This document shows, piece by piece, positions 1-12,445 of a stretch of 64,000 nt of DNA (the first letter of the stretch is position 1; each line of letters begins with the position of its first letter). Position numbers and translations under genes: made by a program. The notes beneath the pieces are model-generated. The model was given only the letters and a program-made list of their open reading frames with translations. It was not told where the DNA came from and searched no databases. Source of the DNA: Paragonimus westermani (Eukaryota > Platyhelminthes > Trematoda > Plagiorchiida > Troglotrematidae); assembly GCA_008508345.1 (NCBI GenBank), contig QNGE01001280.1:63114-127113 (forward strand). Reading direction: 5' to 3'.

Positions 1-290
1 TGTGCGCTCAAAAACGACTAATCAAAACGTTGAATCTTCCATGGCCGTGCACGCAAACCCAGGATAGAATGACTGTGTAGATGTGACGCATCCCTCGCAG
101 ACTTCGTACAACTCACGTGGCCAGTGTTACGTAACTAAGTCTCATGACTCAAACCAGACAAAAACTGTTGACTGACATCTTTCGCTTTAGTGATATGTTA
201 TCTACCACCCTCATCTAACCCATATAAATGTGTTGTATTTAGCCTGGTGATAAAACACAGAAACGAGCTTGTTTGCTATGCATTTCTTCT
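1..290 (+). mobile_element. Penelope-like element, 3' end fragment
   Basis: Bases 9-44 encode QKRLIKTLNLPW, which matches the C-terminal tail (QKRFVKTLNLPW) of the better PLE at 35.9 kb. The following non-coding tail also matches that element, including ATAAATGTGTTGTATTTAGC near 222-243 and CGAGCTTGTTTGCTA near 263-277. The end carries a decayed hammerhead-like motif (CTGGTGA at 243-249, GAAA at 259-262). The element is cut off by the left window edge, so its coding part lies outside. Confidence 0.75.
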
Positions 291-299
291 CATTTCGTT

Positions 300-740
300 G
301 TGTTCGGCCACTCTCTGAGATAGCTGTCGGTCTGTTCTGTCCATGCAAACGTCATTGTAAATGCAATTGAACCAGGAGACAATGTGCAGTTAGACAAACT
401 GCATTCGCGACTATGCAGAACTGGTGCTTTGGTGGTTAGAACGGAACGTATTTGGCGGTCGCATAAGTGCAGGATAGGAAAGACTTCAATTTATGTTTGA
501 TATCGTTGATCAAATGATCTCCTTTAAATTGCACAGGTAGATTTGTATTCTTTCTCCGATCTGTTCGAACTGACGCTTTGCACTCGTCCATTATGGTGCG
601 TCTCTATGAATTTTTCCGAAATATCCATTTGCCAGTGAAGTTTTCTTAATATACCTTGTTCTGTGTGCAGGCTATCAGAGATGCAAATCTGCATGGCCCT
701 CTTTAAATAAGGTATTGGCCAAACCACGTTTGACTGTCTT
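300..740 (-). mobile_element. Penelope-like element relic (RT C-end to start of GIY-YIG)
   Basis: The minus strand encodes LKRAMQICISDSLHTEQ and then EKFIETH. These align with the post-YVDD block of the 33.5 kb PLE (VDRATKICSSDTLEEE, then NGYPEQFIYRH). Further along the minus strand, NCIYNDVCMDRTDRQ matches the start of the GIY-YIG domain in the 62.3 kb relic (NCTDVHTDRTNRQ). Frames are broken by stops. It lies tail-to-tail with the plus-strand fragment at 1-290. Confidence 0.6.
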
Positions 741-1069
741 GTACAACCTGCACGTTTTACATGTGCGACTGATGACAGTAAACGAAATGTCTTCGTTATA
801 CACTGGTGAAATGATCACATCATAGTCCTAATCGACATAAACCCTAGTTGCCTTACGGGAAAAGGAAGAGTTGGTTTATCATTATTTCTAATGAGCAGTT
901 TGACAGATTTATAATTTTGGTTGTAACCCAAATGTGAAAAGTCAGGGCTTCAGCTGCAAGCGAACGAACGACAGAAACAACATGCCTAAACGCGGCAAGC
1001 GATGTGAATTGATCAGGAATGTTTAGCTGAACAGCCGATCACTTGGGTCATTTAGTGGATTCCATGTGA
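741..1069. other. no recognised feature
   Basis: Only short chance frames on both strands. No repeat family used elsewhere in the window is recognisable here. Confidence 0.5.
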
Positions 1070-1250
1070 GACATTGTGTCGGGTGGGTAACAGGGTTCAG
1101 ATGTGAAATTTCCGATCTCCTGGCTAGGCTTTGTAAGACAGCTGATAGAGCGTTTGCGGCGTTTTAGCATGTTGTTTCCATCGCTGGTTCGAATCCAGCC
1201 GAAGCTAAGAATTTTCACAATTAGGTTTCATCTAGATGCACATTATTTAT
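1070..1250 (+). repeat. tRNA-derived SINE, family B
   Basis: A head reading AGCTGATAGAGCG (A-box-like) and the block GGTTCGAATCC (B-box) about 45 bases later are the internal Pol III promoter layout of a tRNA. The flanks do not form an acceptor stem, so this is a SINE rather than a tRNA gene. The leader (AGATGTGAAATTTCC) and tail (AATTTTCACAATTAGG) recur in the copy on the minus strand at 31080-31262. Confidence 0.65.
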
Positions 1251-3484
1251 AGGAATTGATTAAAAGTTGATGGACAGTTTTCACACTGAGCAGACTTTTT
1301 GAGTGAAAATACCATGTCGGTGCACTTGGGTGGCTTAATGGTCAAACTGTGGATTATAAGTGACTCCATTTTTTTGACAATCTAATCAGTGGAGGGGGTG
1401 ACGAAAATGGTGTACGGCGTTCAATACCTGATTTTAACTCATCTAGCTAAGGGATGAAGTGGTATCACTACGAGTATGCACAGATGTTGTTAGGATTGCG
1501 AACTAGGACTAGAGGGGAATTGCACCCTGCAAAAACGTCAAAGTGGTTGATGAGTGGTGATGAAGTATGACCAGTGAATCAAGTGAACTGATCCTGACTG
1601 GCAAAACGCCGCACAAACGATTGATGATTGGAGTTTGACAACCAGTTTCATTGGGCTATTAAAGTAGCGTCCTTCTATCAACGTTGTCAACTGGATGGCT
1701 GTAAGTTGAAGAATATACGTGAATAACCCTAGATTATCCATCAAAAAGTGACAGAACGAAATGAACTGAATAAATGAGAGAAAAGATAGATCGCAGGCGG
1801 CGATTGGTAAACTGACCGGAGTCCGGGATGTTCACTTGAGTTAGCATTCGTGTGATAATCGGACTTTCAAAAACTCACAATTCAACAGACGTACGTGAAT
1901 TCCTGAGGGACTTCAGGGTCTTTTGATTAAAATTGGTATAATGCGGACCAACCTCTGACAGTAAACGCTTTTGTGATGTACGGAACACTGGACAGACAAG
2001 TAAACTGCAGCGAAAATTCCGCGCGTTTCTTAAAAGAGAGATGGCATTGTTTTTCCTATCAAAATAATCTAAGTTGCTAACACCTTGGATGCAACAGTGG
2101 AAAAAGATGGTTTTATCGAAAAAAAGCTGCTCAGTTCTATGTTTTAATTCAGGTTATTTTGCCTGAATGTTCCATTCAGGGCCTGTTCCTTTCGTTTTTC
2201 AGGCTTCGCGGAAACCATTGTAACCCACTAGTGCGAAGATGTGCACGGAACGTGGACCACCCAACTCACCTCCGATAAATTCTGAAGTCCACTGCATTCT
2301 GGTTTGTACGTTTATTTCAGTAGATTTCATAAATCTCAACGAAGATAATTTGTTTAAAAAACGGGATATGGATTTCGAGGCTTACAAATATTATAAATTT
2401 AAGGTGTTGGTCAACCGAGGACCTGATGCAATCAAATTGACTAACAGAGGATGAGAATAGGATTTCTGTAGCTTAATAGAGTGCTCGGAAATATTTTGTA
2501 CGCCGTATTCTGAGCGATGTGCGTCGAGCTCTTTGCGCATATTACTCCACTTTATGGTACATGGTTTCACGATAGAGTAGTTAAAATTACGAATCAGACT
2601 GTGCCTGTAGAATACGAGCAGTTGAAAATCAGGTAACGAAATTTATAAAAATTTTGTGCCAAAACTGAACAAAAATCATGTGAAAGTCTGGGTTCTTGTT
2701 CACCAAGTAAGTAGGTCACCCAAATGAAAATGTGGTAATAAAATGGACAAACTACATCAGTCGATCAACAAAATAGTCAACTAAATTAAGAAAACTCATT
2801 ACCCATTTCAAAACAACTAGCTCACAGATGTTGCCTTACGAACGCTAGTGTTGTGAATCCAAAAGGCGGACGACACAAAGGTTACTTTATCGGAGAAACC
2901 AACACACTACTTAAGCGTCTGAGCACGACTAGAAACGGAAACACTCATTTGCACACCATACTCTTCTGAGGATACTCCAGTCGCTTTAGATACCATGTAT
3001 CAGTTCTGTCGTGTAGGGAAAGCCATTATATGTCATTCTGCTCTCCAACGATCCATCCCGTATCTCTGCCGTATTTATCACGCGATTGTCTCGATCCGCG
3101 ATCATCTCGATCCCTGCTGCTACTGAATAGTGGTGTGAGTAGTATGGTGCGACCGTATCTCCTCATTACACTAGTTGTTTTTAGATATGTGCACAAGTTG
3201 CTAACATAGGTAACTCGAAAAAAGTATTGAAAGATACAGTTTAAATTCAGGGGGGGAATCCAATCCGCCTATTCAAATCTGCAACTGGTAGATCGACTCC
3301 GTGGACGCTGCATGAGCAGAAGTTAAACTACCAGAAAAAACATGCTAAGATATCGAGCACACAATGTTTGAAACAACTGATTATTTATTAATGCTACGGT
3401 GCACTATCAAATAGAACATAGCAGATTCAGAGAACGCAACTGTGTGTAGAATCGAAAGAACAAACTCAACATTTACCTGACTTG
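1251..3484. other. no recognised gene
   Basis: Frames up to about 70 codons occur on both strands, none with recognisable similarity. I see no repeat shared with the rest of the window. Confidence 0.45.
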
Positions 3485-3906
3485 TGTGACCATGACGAAC
3501 GAATGGCAGATCAGTTACCAAGACCTCAAAAAGCGCACATACTCACAATCCGAGTGACTGAATCTCATCTAAACCAGATCTGTGTGGTTTGGCGAGACGT
3601 GTTCTGTGAACGGTTTGTAAGGGCGTTCGCTGAAACCGTTGAACGCCTGACTGGCGTCCAAAGTCTACACGCTCCATTTCCCATACGTGTCATAACGTTA
3701 TTCCGGTTCGAAGCACGTTCCATTCACACAAGATCTATCCCATGTTGTGTTATGAACTGTGGCACACTACTATTCACGCGATTGTGTTCAGTCAATTGAC
3801 CACGTTGTAGACCACGTTTGAGTGGGAGTAATTGTGAGAGGTCTCCACGGCCGGGGTCATCTTTCACCGGTTCACGGATTCCGGCATGCAAAAATCACAC
3901 GAAAAT
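3485..3906 (+). repeat. left arm of a 422-bp near-perfect inverted repeat
   Basis: Read base by base, this segment is the reverse complement of 6460-6881 with one difference (3494 A versus C at 6871 on the plus strand) and no gap. It starts TGTGACCATG and ends CACACGAAAAT at its inner edge. A 98-codon frame runs through it from 3503 and is identical in both arms. That frame resembles no family I know and may be open by chance. Flanking bases (TGACTTG on the left, TAAATCA on the right) show no target-site duplication. Confidence 0.9.
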
Positions 3907-4049
3907 CTCACTGATTTGAAAACTGAGAGAGTTAAAAACTAATAAGAAACTCACACGTTCGAGAACATTTTCTCACGCTTGTAATCTCACTGCAATATGA
4001 AAGTGTCAAAAACGCAGACCCAGTTACCAGGTGTAGATTGGACATATTT

Positions 4050-4165
4050 GAAATCTGATGAGTCGTAGGGGATTTGGTTTCTCATATGGATTGAACATCA
4101 CCCACAATTGATCTTATCTGCCGCATTCCCATAGAGTTTCCAGTCGGCTTCTTTCGCGGCAGCTG
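4050..4165 (-). repeat. SINE-A fragment (3' half), decayed
   Basis: The order CTGATGAGTCG, GGGGATTTGGTTT, TTGAACATCAC, CATTCCCATAGA, TTTCCAGTC is the SINE-A 3' half on the minus strand. It lies in the spacer between the inverted arms and is clearly older than they are. Confidence 0.6.
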
Positions 4166-5207
4166 CGATCAATATTCGGAATCAGTCAACGCATATCTAT
4201 GCTCCAACCTACAGTCTGCACCGGATCAGAATATGAATTTACTAAACACCAAGTCTGTAGCTCCCAAATGTTAATCGACATGCATTTCTATTCGACAAAA
4301 ATGGTCGTTCACGAGTGCATTTATATCGCCTAGATAGAATAGGGATTTTATCACATTACGGCCGGTTTGTGGGCATGTCAAGTGGGTAGAGGCAACCATA
4401 TCAATTACATGTGATCTGTGTTGTGCAGTAGCTTGATTTTCAAGAAAGAAGAGACCGGACAACCCGGTCGACATCGATTGAACTTGAACAGATAATTACA
4501 TATATGAATTGAGGGGACGTTTGATGATGAAGCAGTTTTCAAATTACAGGTTTTGACCAGAATTCACGATTGATGTCCTTATGTCCAGTCAAAACTTTGA
4601 AAATCCAGATTTGCTCTGCAATCCACTCTCTTGAGACAGAGTCCATTTCAACGCCAAGCGATTATATTTCTGGTCAACAAGGTGAGGTTCACTCGATGCA
4701 CAAACGCTGATTGCCCGTTATCTGTTCGGCAGCTTACTGGAATTTGTGGCTAGTTAGTAGTTAGGTCAAAGATTTCGGATGATTTCAGTACAGTCGCTGT
4801 TCACAATTGCTCAGTTGAAGGACTGCTTAAAATAGAGACTACTCTGATTACCCTGACATCATCAGTCCCCTAACCGATTTTTATGGCCTCCACGTCTCAT
4901 TCGCTCTTCGAATGCAGTACTTTTCATCTTCACTAACCAATTGCTTCCATAATGTCAAGTATAGAACTGCTCGTAACTTGAAGCTGAAATCTACATTCAT
5001 TACTCTCGATTCTTTCTCTCTACTGTGAGTCGAAGCTAACCATGAACTCATGCTAATTCATCATCTGTCCGAATTGGAATTGCACTCAAAACAGGCGCAT
5101 CAGTGGAACTCTTCCAGTTACACTCGTAAGGCACGACAAGGATTAAAATAATTAACGGATTCTGTGCTTATACAACAAATAAAAACCAAACCACTTGTAG
5201 AATATTG

Positions 5208-5405
5208 GCACCGACTTTAATAGGAATGAAGTCGAACAGTTTGGACGTCATTTTAACGTGTTATTGATAAACACATTGTGAATAACACAATGTTAGGAAC
5301 AAGTTGTAATACTCTACGCTTCAACCACCTCGGGTGGCCTTCCTCAGGAGTGTTGTGAGTATTATAACTTGCTACTAACGTTGTGTTATTCTCAATCTGT
5401 TTATC
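5208..5405. repeat. imperfect palindrome with hammerhead-like loop
   Basis: Bases 5278-5314 and 5356-5395 pair as inverted arms of about 33 bp with roughly four mismatches. The loop includes CAACCACCTCGGGTGGCC. On the minus strand the loop reads CTGAGGA, a GGCCACC/GGTGGTT hairpin, then GAAG. This resembles a hammerhead core with its conserved GAAA damaged. The left half and loop recur at 58495-58645, so this is a dispersed family, possibly a PLE terminal region. Confidence 0.5.
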
Positions 5406-5716
5406 AGAAACCAAATTGTTCTCACTCTCCAGTTCGAAATTATTGTGCCCCCTTCACATTCATCATTGCAGAAAGAGTTAAATATCCTACAGAGCACCTT
5501 GCTGCTGAAACGATATCCGTGGTGTTGGTGAATGAATTCAAACAGTCTTCTGTTGTTGAAATCCAGCCAGAAGTTACCTCCCTAAAGCTGTGCTTATCAG
5601 CATGAAGTGATTCCCCACTGCTTTGACAGTTCTACCGGTAGTCCAGTGATCCGTATAGCTCTCACTTTCAACGCCTAATACAATGCTAGCGGAATCGTAG
5701 TCACAGTGGACACTAA

Positions 5717-5719
<3 letters not shown>

Positions 5720-5757
<38 letters not shown>
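5720..5757. repeat. (TA)n microsatellite
   Basis: An uninterrupted run of TA dinucleotides about 36 bases long, in the spacer of the inverted-arm structure. Open frames crossing it (for example a minus-strand run of Y-I residues) are artefacts of the repeat. Confidence 0.95.
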
Positions 5758-5759
<2 letters not shown>

Positions 5760-6459
5760 GAAGTTGCTTCTTTAGATTAAAAAAACATGATTTGGTAACA
5801 CTTTTGTTACACAGTGAACTGAGTTGTTGCATGCTTAAAAGAAATGTGGCAATGGCATATAGCAACGTCAGGCCTGTATTCACGCTTATACCAAAAATTC
5901 TCAAGAAGCAACTGCAGTCCAATCCACCTTTCCATATTTCGTACTGCATATTCGGCGACACAACTGAACAATCCACGAGTTTATCAAATGATTCATTCAA
6001 CAAGAATTGTTCGCCACAGCCAGGGTACAGCCGACGGCTTTCAACTGTCACCTCTGCGTTCTGTACAGTTGAATTCGGCTTGTTTATAGTGCAACATAAA
6101 CGGTCCGTTGCAAGGAGATAACTGCAGCGGATTGTCAACATTTGGGAATTTTCCTTCAACCACATACTAAAAGCAGACTACCTACTACCGACAAAACATG
6201 ACCCTTTATTCTGACGCCTTTTGCGACGGACTCTTTGGTAGAGGCTTGCTGCCGTCACGAGTTGTCACTTGGCCATTTGCTGTAAATCACTCTTTCTATT
6301 CGCGTTATCACACGCACTTCGTCCTGTGTTTGCAGTTTCAATGTGAGTTTAACAGTAATGCTATAGTGTTTTTCTTTACGATTGCATTAAGTACACATTT
6401 AAACAGAAATGTGGGAGGAATACCGTACAGTCACAAAACGATCGCAATACAGGTGTGCA

Positions 6460-6881
6460 ATTTTCGTGTGATTTTTGCATGCCGGAATCCGTGAACCGGT
6501 GAAAGATGACCCCGGCCGTGGAGACCTCTCACAATTACTCCCACTCAAACGTGGTCTACAACGTGGTCAATTGACTGAACACAATCGCGTGAATAGTAGT
6601 GTGCCACAGTTCATAACACAACATGGGATAGATCTTGTGTGAATGGAACGTGCTTCGAACCGGAATAACGTTATGACACGTATGGGAAATGGAGCGTGTA
6701 GACTTTGGACGCCAGTCAGGCGTTCAACGGTTTCAGCGAACGCCCTTACAAACCGTTCACAGAACACGTCTCGCCAAACCACACAGATCTGGTTTAGATG
6801 AGATTCAGTCACTCGGATTGTGAGTATGTGCGCTTTTTGAGGTCTTGGTAACTGATCTGCCATTCGTTCGCCATGGTCACA
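6460..6881 (-). repeat. right arm of the 422-bp inverted repeat
   Basis: Partner of 3485-3906, in opposite orientation and equal length, matching at 421 of 422 bases. The spacer of 2553 bp holds no transposase. It contains a decayed SINE-A fragment, a palindrome and a TA microsatellite. The arms could be long terminal inverted repeats of a non-autonomous foldback-type element, two opposed insertions of one short repeat, or an assembly artefact. Confidence 0.9.
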
Positions 6882-8349
6882 TAAATCATGCCAATGAAGA
6901 ATCTAGTGATTTACATTTCACGTTTGCTTGATCGATGTTTGGTGGATTTTCACTCCACCAGGTCACTGGGTTATAAATACCCAAACTTTATTAATGTGGA
7001 GTATCTTTATCGTAGTGCCTACGCGAATTTTAAAATAATCTTTTACTGCTCATTAGTGTCATATTAATTCATTGATTCTGAAATGTCTTGGTTTGTTGTT
7101 TGTGATGTAACACTTCTACCAGTTACTGTGGAGTGCATTATTTTAATGGGTTTACTATACGACCATTGTTTACTTTGCCTTTAACCTCAAAGCTTTTCAT
7201 TTTAAATATCAGCAAACTGTTCACCTGCTACCTACAACGTGGCATGCAGTTGTATGCACGGATTGTTATATGGTTCCTCGTCAAGCTTTTTGTGAGCAGA
7301 TTGATCCGGAGTTCTTAAGCATGTACATCAGAGCCATTGAGTTTTGATACCTTCAGTCAACTTGATGATTTTGGCTTTCCTACATTGATTATACGGAGGA
7401 ATGTGTGGATGCAAATATTGTATGCTCCGAATTAACCTGCGTGCTAGAAGTGTTATGCACAGTATGCATGGATATATGGTGACTACAGAACTGCGTTTCA
7501 GTTCCTACACAAACGGTATGAGCTGAAATACTGCTGCATGTGGACGGTGCAACCGGAAGTTGTTTTCCTACCTGATCGATCAATCTTCGGCAGGTAACTT
7601 AGATCCTTCTTTGGAAAGACGGTCCAAATTTAAACGGACATTTCAAATATGGAACTGAGATTCAGATAATGAGAATACACGGGATGCAGAATTTTCGAAA
7701 GCTGGAATGTTTTGCGAATAGTACCTTTATACACACAAGTAAAGCTAGCTGATTTATTTTCAGGAAGAGCCAAAAACCTGGTCATCGACATTTTATACAC
7801 TTTCTTTACTGAAGCATGCTGTTACTATGGCAGAACGGTATCTCAGGCACCTGTGATGAATGTTTTTCGTTGCATCCATAAGTGTCATTCGTCTACCTGC
7901 GTGAGCTCCAGTTTTTTCCTAAGAGTAATTTAATCAGTTATGTTTCCCGTCGTGCTTCGATGCCTTGAACCTAACGGTTGGAAGCCCGAACACACCGTCT
8001 TTATCGATACCATCGTTAAATACACTCTTAATGCATAGGGTCACTGTACGTCCTAATGATGTGTAAATAGTATATGTTGATCGGCAATGCGTTCTTAATC
8101 CGCGGGAGCTGGAAATAGTTTTTAATTTGCATTTTTGTGTTGCATAAGTGAGATACTTTCAATGTATAGAAAATTGTAGTATCGCTGACCCGTAAACCTT
8201 TGTTTACGGAAGCTCAAGCAACAGTTGGAACAAATATAGTGTCACAGGAAACCAAACTTCACTGAACACATATGAGGGTGACTGAGCTTATCGAAACCAT
8301 CTACCATTCCGAGAAAGAACGTCGGTTTTTGCAGCCCTCTGTACGGTAG
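6882..8349. other. no recognised gene
   Basis: Short chance frames only, with no repeat in common with other parts of the window. Confidence 0.45.
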
Positions 8350-8706
8350 TACGGATTTCGCTATACTGAATCATTACTCGTCGAAATGTGCAGAAAAATC
8401 GCTCGAAACATCCTTCCTGTTATAGCAAAAGACCCAGCCTGTGCCTCAAAGACAGATTTCCTGGTCATGCTTGATCGTCTGTTATACGCACCTGTGCCTG
8501 GTATATCAGACATAAGGCGAGGGGTTTATTCAAAGACAGTTTTAGACAAGGTCTGGAATACCCCATTCAATAAACCGCCAGTTTTATCCAATGCCATTTT
8601 CGGGCACCAAATACAGAGTAGTTACACAGCTGGCATATTAAGAAAGCTTCAAGAAACAATGTTACGCAATCACTATCTGCAAACGGAAAAATTCTTCAAC
8701 TTCTAA
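8350..8706 (+). CDS. possible terminal exon of an unrecognised gene
   Basis: The frame is open from just after a TAG at 8347-8349 to the stop at 8704-8706, about 118 codons. The first ATG is at 8386 and would give 106 residues. The product has ordinary mixed composition (for example PACASKTDFLVMLDRLL and ILRKLQETMLRNHY) and no low-complexity bias. AATAAA lies about 45 bp past the stop, as expected for a 3' exon. The AG ending at 8349 or the CAG at 8390-8392 could be splice acceptors, but no upstream exon was found. I do not recognise the family; a chance frame is still possible. Confidence 0.3.
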   Translation, partial: YGFRYTESLLVEMCRKIARNILPVIAKDPACASKTDFLVMLDRLLYAPVPGISDIRRGVYSKTVLDKVWNTPFNKPPVLSNAIFGHQIQSSYTAGILRKLQETMLRNHYLQTEKFFNF

Positions 8707-11700
8707 CATTTGTCCTAATCAAGGCTAAAACTTCTCTTTTTTTGAACAATAAAATTAGTCAGTTAAAGTTGCTGAATTCTTCGTTAAATTTCCCGCTCGT
8801 TATTTCGAAGTGACCTATTTGGGTTTGGTGGTCTTATTTTGCCACTTCCTGGTCGAACGCTTGGCCCACTTATAAACGTTTTGGATTCGTTGACACGCTG
8901 AAACTTAATCGGTTAAGTGGAATCTTACGTTGGGCTATCAAGTTTGGCTTAGTCTCGCCTTCATTTTAATGACACATGATTCGTTAAGCTGGAGCCGTCT
9001 TGTGTTACGAGGAAGAATGGTCAGATATTAGACAGCCTTAGATTACACTGCCTTTAATTCCTGTTGGAAACTCTTGTCTAACTGCTTTAATTGCAAGTTA
9101 CAACTGAAAATATCAGCTCTGTTCCCACACGGCGGATTATTTACTAAAATTAATGGGAGAACACTCTCAGATTGAATATCAACGATAAGCTAGCTGACTG
9201 AACTGTTGGACCGCTAGCTGTACCCCAGTTAAAGGTAACCTGACCGACAGATCAGAATGACAAGCAGCCACCATAACCGAGTGATTGGTGCTCAGCAAAC
9301 GAGGCCATGTCTGCACGACAAGAACAGAGCGCTGCGCACATTAACTTCAATTTGAGAACCTCAACTCTTTTCCTTCTACTCAAAGCAAGTCACCTATCCC
9401 AGTCAAGTGGACTGTCCATAAACAACTGGCCTGTCTATTAATCGATTACGGGTGTTACACAGCAAACCTATCATCTTTGGAAAAATGTGCCTCACATGTA
9501 TTTTCAAAGTTCGATGAGCATCATTCGTTTTAAAAATGTCTCACGTATTCCAGTTGTTACAATTTCCGCATGCAACCCGACTGTATCTCCTTTTATAACA
9601 CCATGATTTTTCTTCCATGTGTTTATTTCCACAAAATTTCAGAGTGGCTAACATATCAAGTTCGTTGAATAGGTATTCTGATCACAACAGAACTAGGATG
9701 TAGATTGCGATTTGTTAACACTTCGTTCGCTGTCACCAGTCGCAAACGTACAGCATACGGATAGTAGACATCGAGCAAATCGCGAGAGATATTGAGTGGA
9801 CACGCACACACTAGCACGAGGTATTACGCAATCAAGAACAAGGTAAACCGGTGGATTGTTCTCAACACTTTTATGTGCATAACACCGGCTACTCAGCTCT
9901 GACCAACACGGGATTGCCCAAGGCCATTATCATTGGGTTCCGATTCGGTAACTTTATTTTGAACAAGCGAGACGGTTCAACTTGGAGAATTGTTATCAAG
10001 ACGAATTGGTCAGCTGACAAAGTAGGATTTTAATGAGCCGATTTGTCATTTTGGGAGTGGTGCGTCATCATTCGTTTGTCCTTTTAGAGGCGTGTTCTTC
10101 CACTCGTTAGGGTAGTTTACTGGCTGTTACGTCTAGGTAAACGCCAGTGCAACTGCAAATTGGAAACAGAACAGTTAGGCAAGTCGCGTTCGTGATGACT
10201 GAAAAGTTGTCTCTTTTCTGGTCTGAATTAGGCGCAACTGTGCGGTAGCATCCATACGATTTAAAGCAAATCTTAATTCGTGCAGCGGATCGTTCGTTTC
10301 ACATTCGCTGAGAAAACAGGATAATTTCCTTTTTGTCAGTTTGGATGGACCATTTGTGTTAATTAATTATGTTGTGAGCCCCGGTGAATTTCTTGGGGTG
10401 GTCGTTCGCCAGTACATTTTTTTCTTAACATTTTCTAATTTGCTTGTGGTATTCCGAAGGACGAATGCGTTTGGTTGTATGAAACAGGTTTTTCATCCAA
10501 CCACCTTTGTGTTCAACTGGAGCTAGACTGGAAATCTAAAGATTTTGTGCATCTCATGTTGTGTTGCGACGAACAACCCAGCAGTACATAAATTCCACAA
10601 ACCAAAACTATTGTTCGATTCGACTGCATGAGATGGATATGGTTTTGAGGCAAATTTTGTACAGATAGTATAAAAACGAAATCAATATGTTTGTAACGTA
10701 CCGTTTTTGCAATACCACTTTGATTATACAATGTTTGAAATTTATCGCTCAAGATTTTAGGTAGCGCTGAGCAGAACGGATAACCTCTGTCAACGCTACC
10801 TACTTGAGTGTACGCTAATTCTTCGAAATTGAGGTAAGCGTTTTTGTACACAGCAAATTACGGACTTTAGAGAATTCAGGTAGTACACTTATAACTGTAG
10901 ATACAATCACATAAAAATGCAACTCTCCTGCAATGCAGAACACACAAAAATAGAAGCAACATCGATCGATTGTATTACCAAGACGTTTCTGCTAGTCCAA
11001 CGGAGTCTTCCAGACACTGTGGTGTTTACTTTGTATATATTTATATCCATATATATGTACATCCATAGTATCCAATGGTCACTGAGCAACTTTATAATAC
11101 ACAGAACTTTTCATGCAGAATATCGAGCGTGAAAGTGCACCATCCGTGTGTATTTTTGCAATATTTCTTAATCGAGGTATCTTCCTGCCAATTAGCTTCA
11201 GTTGCCTATACTGAGTTTCAGAGCCATGCCCATGTAACAACAACGTCTATTCTGTTTGTTTGTGTAAACATACTACAGTGGTTGGTCAGTAGATTACCAA
11301 GCATCCAGATGAGATTGAAAGAGCGCTTTTCAAACAGTTGACCCCAGTATCCAACAGTGAAACAATGAGCAGAAGTTTCTATCTAGTTCGGTCTCATTAT
11401 GGTCATGCAAACCGGGAACTCGAACCCACAATTTGTTGGTTAGTGCCAGGAAGAAACATTTCACTGTGCAATTCAAATATGACCTGTTTGCATATTTGTT
11501 CTACACAACTCAGCTCCTTACTGTTAATAGCGCGCAGCTTTGAAGATACTATCTAGGTTACTTCAGGAAAGTTTTACCAATGAAATGCAATACACAGAGA
11601 AGGGTGCCAGGAAATAAAAGTCCACAGAGGAGATGGGAGGAAGTTCATGAGTTCGATTTCCATTGTTTGTGTCCTACTTCTCGCGCATAAATCACAAAGT

Positions 11701-12235
11701 GAATCGTTTCAAATTTTGGTTTACAATGAAACTTTGCAATAAGCTCGGTTGGTTCACGAAATCTTGGTTAGAGGTTCGCTCCCGGTTTTCACAAGGACAA
11801 AGGCGCAACACTCCTTTTTGAAAGAGGTTGGCCAAAAGTCATTCTGAGTGCAAAAGCTGAGACTAGCTGTAAGAGGTATCTGATTTAAATCAAAAAGAAT
11901 CTGCCGTTACTTGTCATATAAAATTTTTTGAATGGTTCCTGATATAATTAACTTGTGAAGAAGGATAACAATATATCGGCTTAGTTGGAGGTGTCTGACG
12001 GATACTTGTACTTTGAAACTAGCTGAGCAACTCAGACAAACGTTCCAGTATAGCACATGTACTAAAACGTATGAAACGTAACTGACTAACTTCCGAATTA
12101 TCCTTTTAAAAGGCAGTATGAAAAGGAACCAATTCGGACGCTCAGGAACTTCATTGGGCATCCCCTCATGGCTTTAACTATATTGGTCATGAGAATATTT
12201 ACATCCGGAGAAGCCAGTATTTGCATCTATCTATC
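8707..12235. other. no recognised gene
   Basis: Apart from AATAAA near 8748, I find nothing that belongs to the preceding frame. The remaining frames (up to 112 codons on the minus strand at 10513-10851) show no family signature. Confidence 0.4.
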
Positions 12236-12445
12236 GTGGCAATTTCCAATTCGTCTGTAGTTGTGGTGAATATCGTACAGGTAGAACTGATCAGATTTTG
12301 AGAACTAACACAAAGACGGATATTCCCGTTGAGCTTAAATCAGAGTAGAAACATCATATCACTTCATAAATCCAAGAAACAAGAAAGCCTGGTTCGTTGA
12401 TCGGATAGCATTTGTTGGCCATCAATCACTGGCCGGATTTCAACA
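12236..12445 (+). mobile_element. Penelope-like element relic (GIY-YIG fragment)
   Basis: The plus strand reads CNFQFVCSCGEYRTGRTDQ, matching the GIY-YIG core of the other PLEs (CVYQFVCNCGESYIGRTER). Downstream residues KTDIPVELK align loosely with the NEHLPKWVQK block. The RT part is missing and the remainder is interrupted by stops. The matching signature places it in the TER/NEHLPK subfamily seen at 42.9 and 53.6 kb. Confidence 0.6.

Noticed and set aside
1130..1206. tRNA gene
   Set aside because: A- and B-box blocks are present but no acceptor stem closes, and leader and tail recur in a second copy at 31.1 kb. It is a SINE head.
5713..6165. 150-codon minus-strand ORF
   Set aside because: Its C-terminal part is translation of a TA microsatellite, and the rest shows no motif and is overlapped by an open plus-strand frame.
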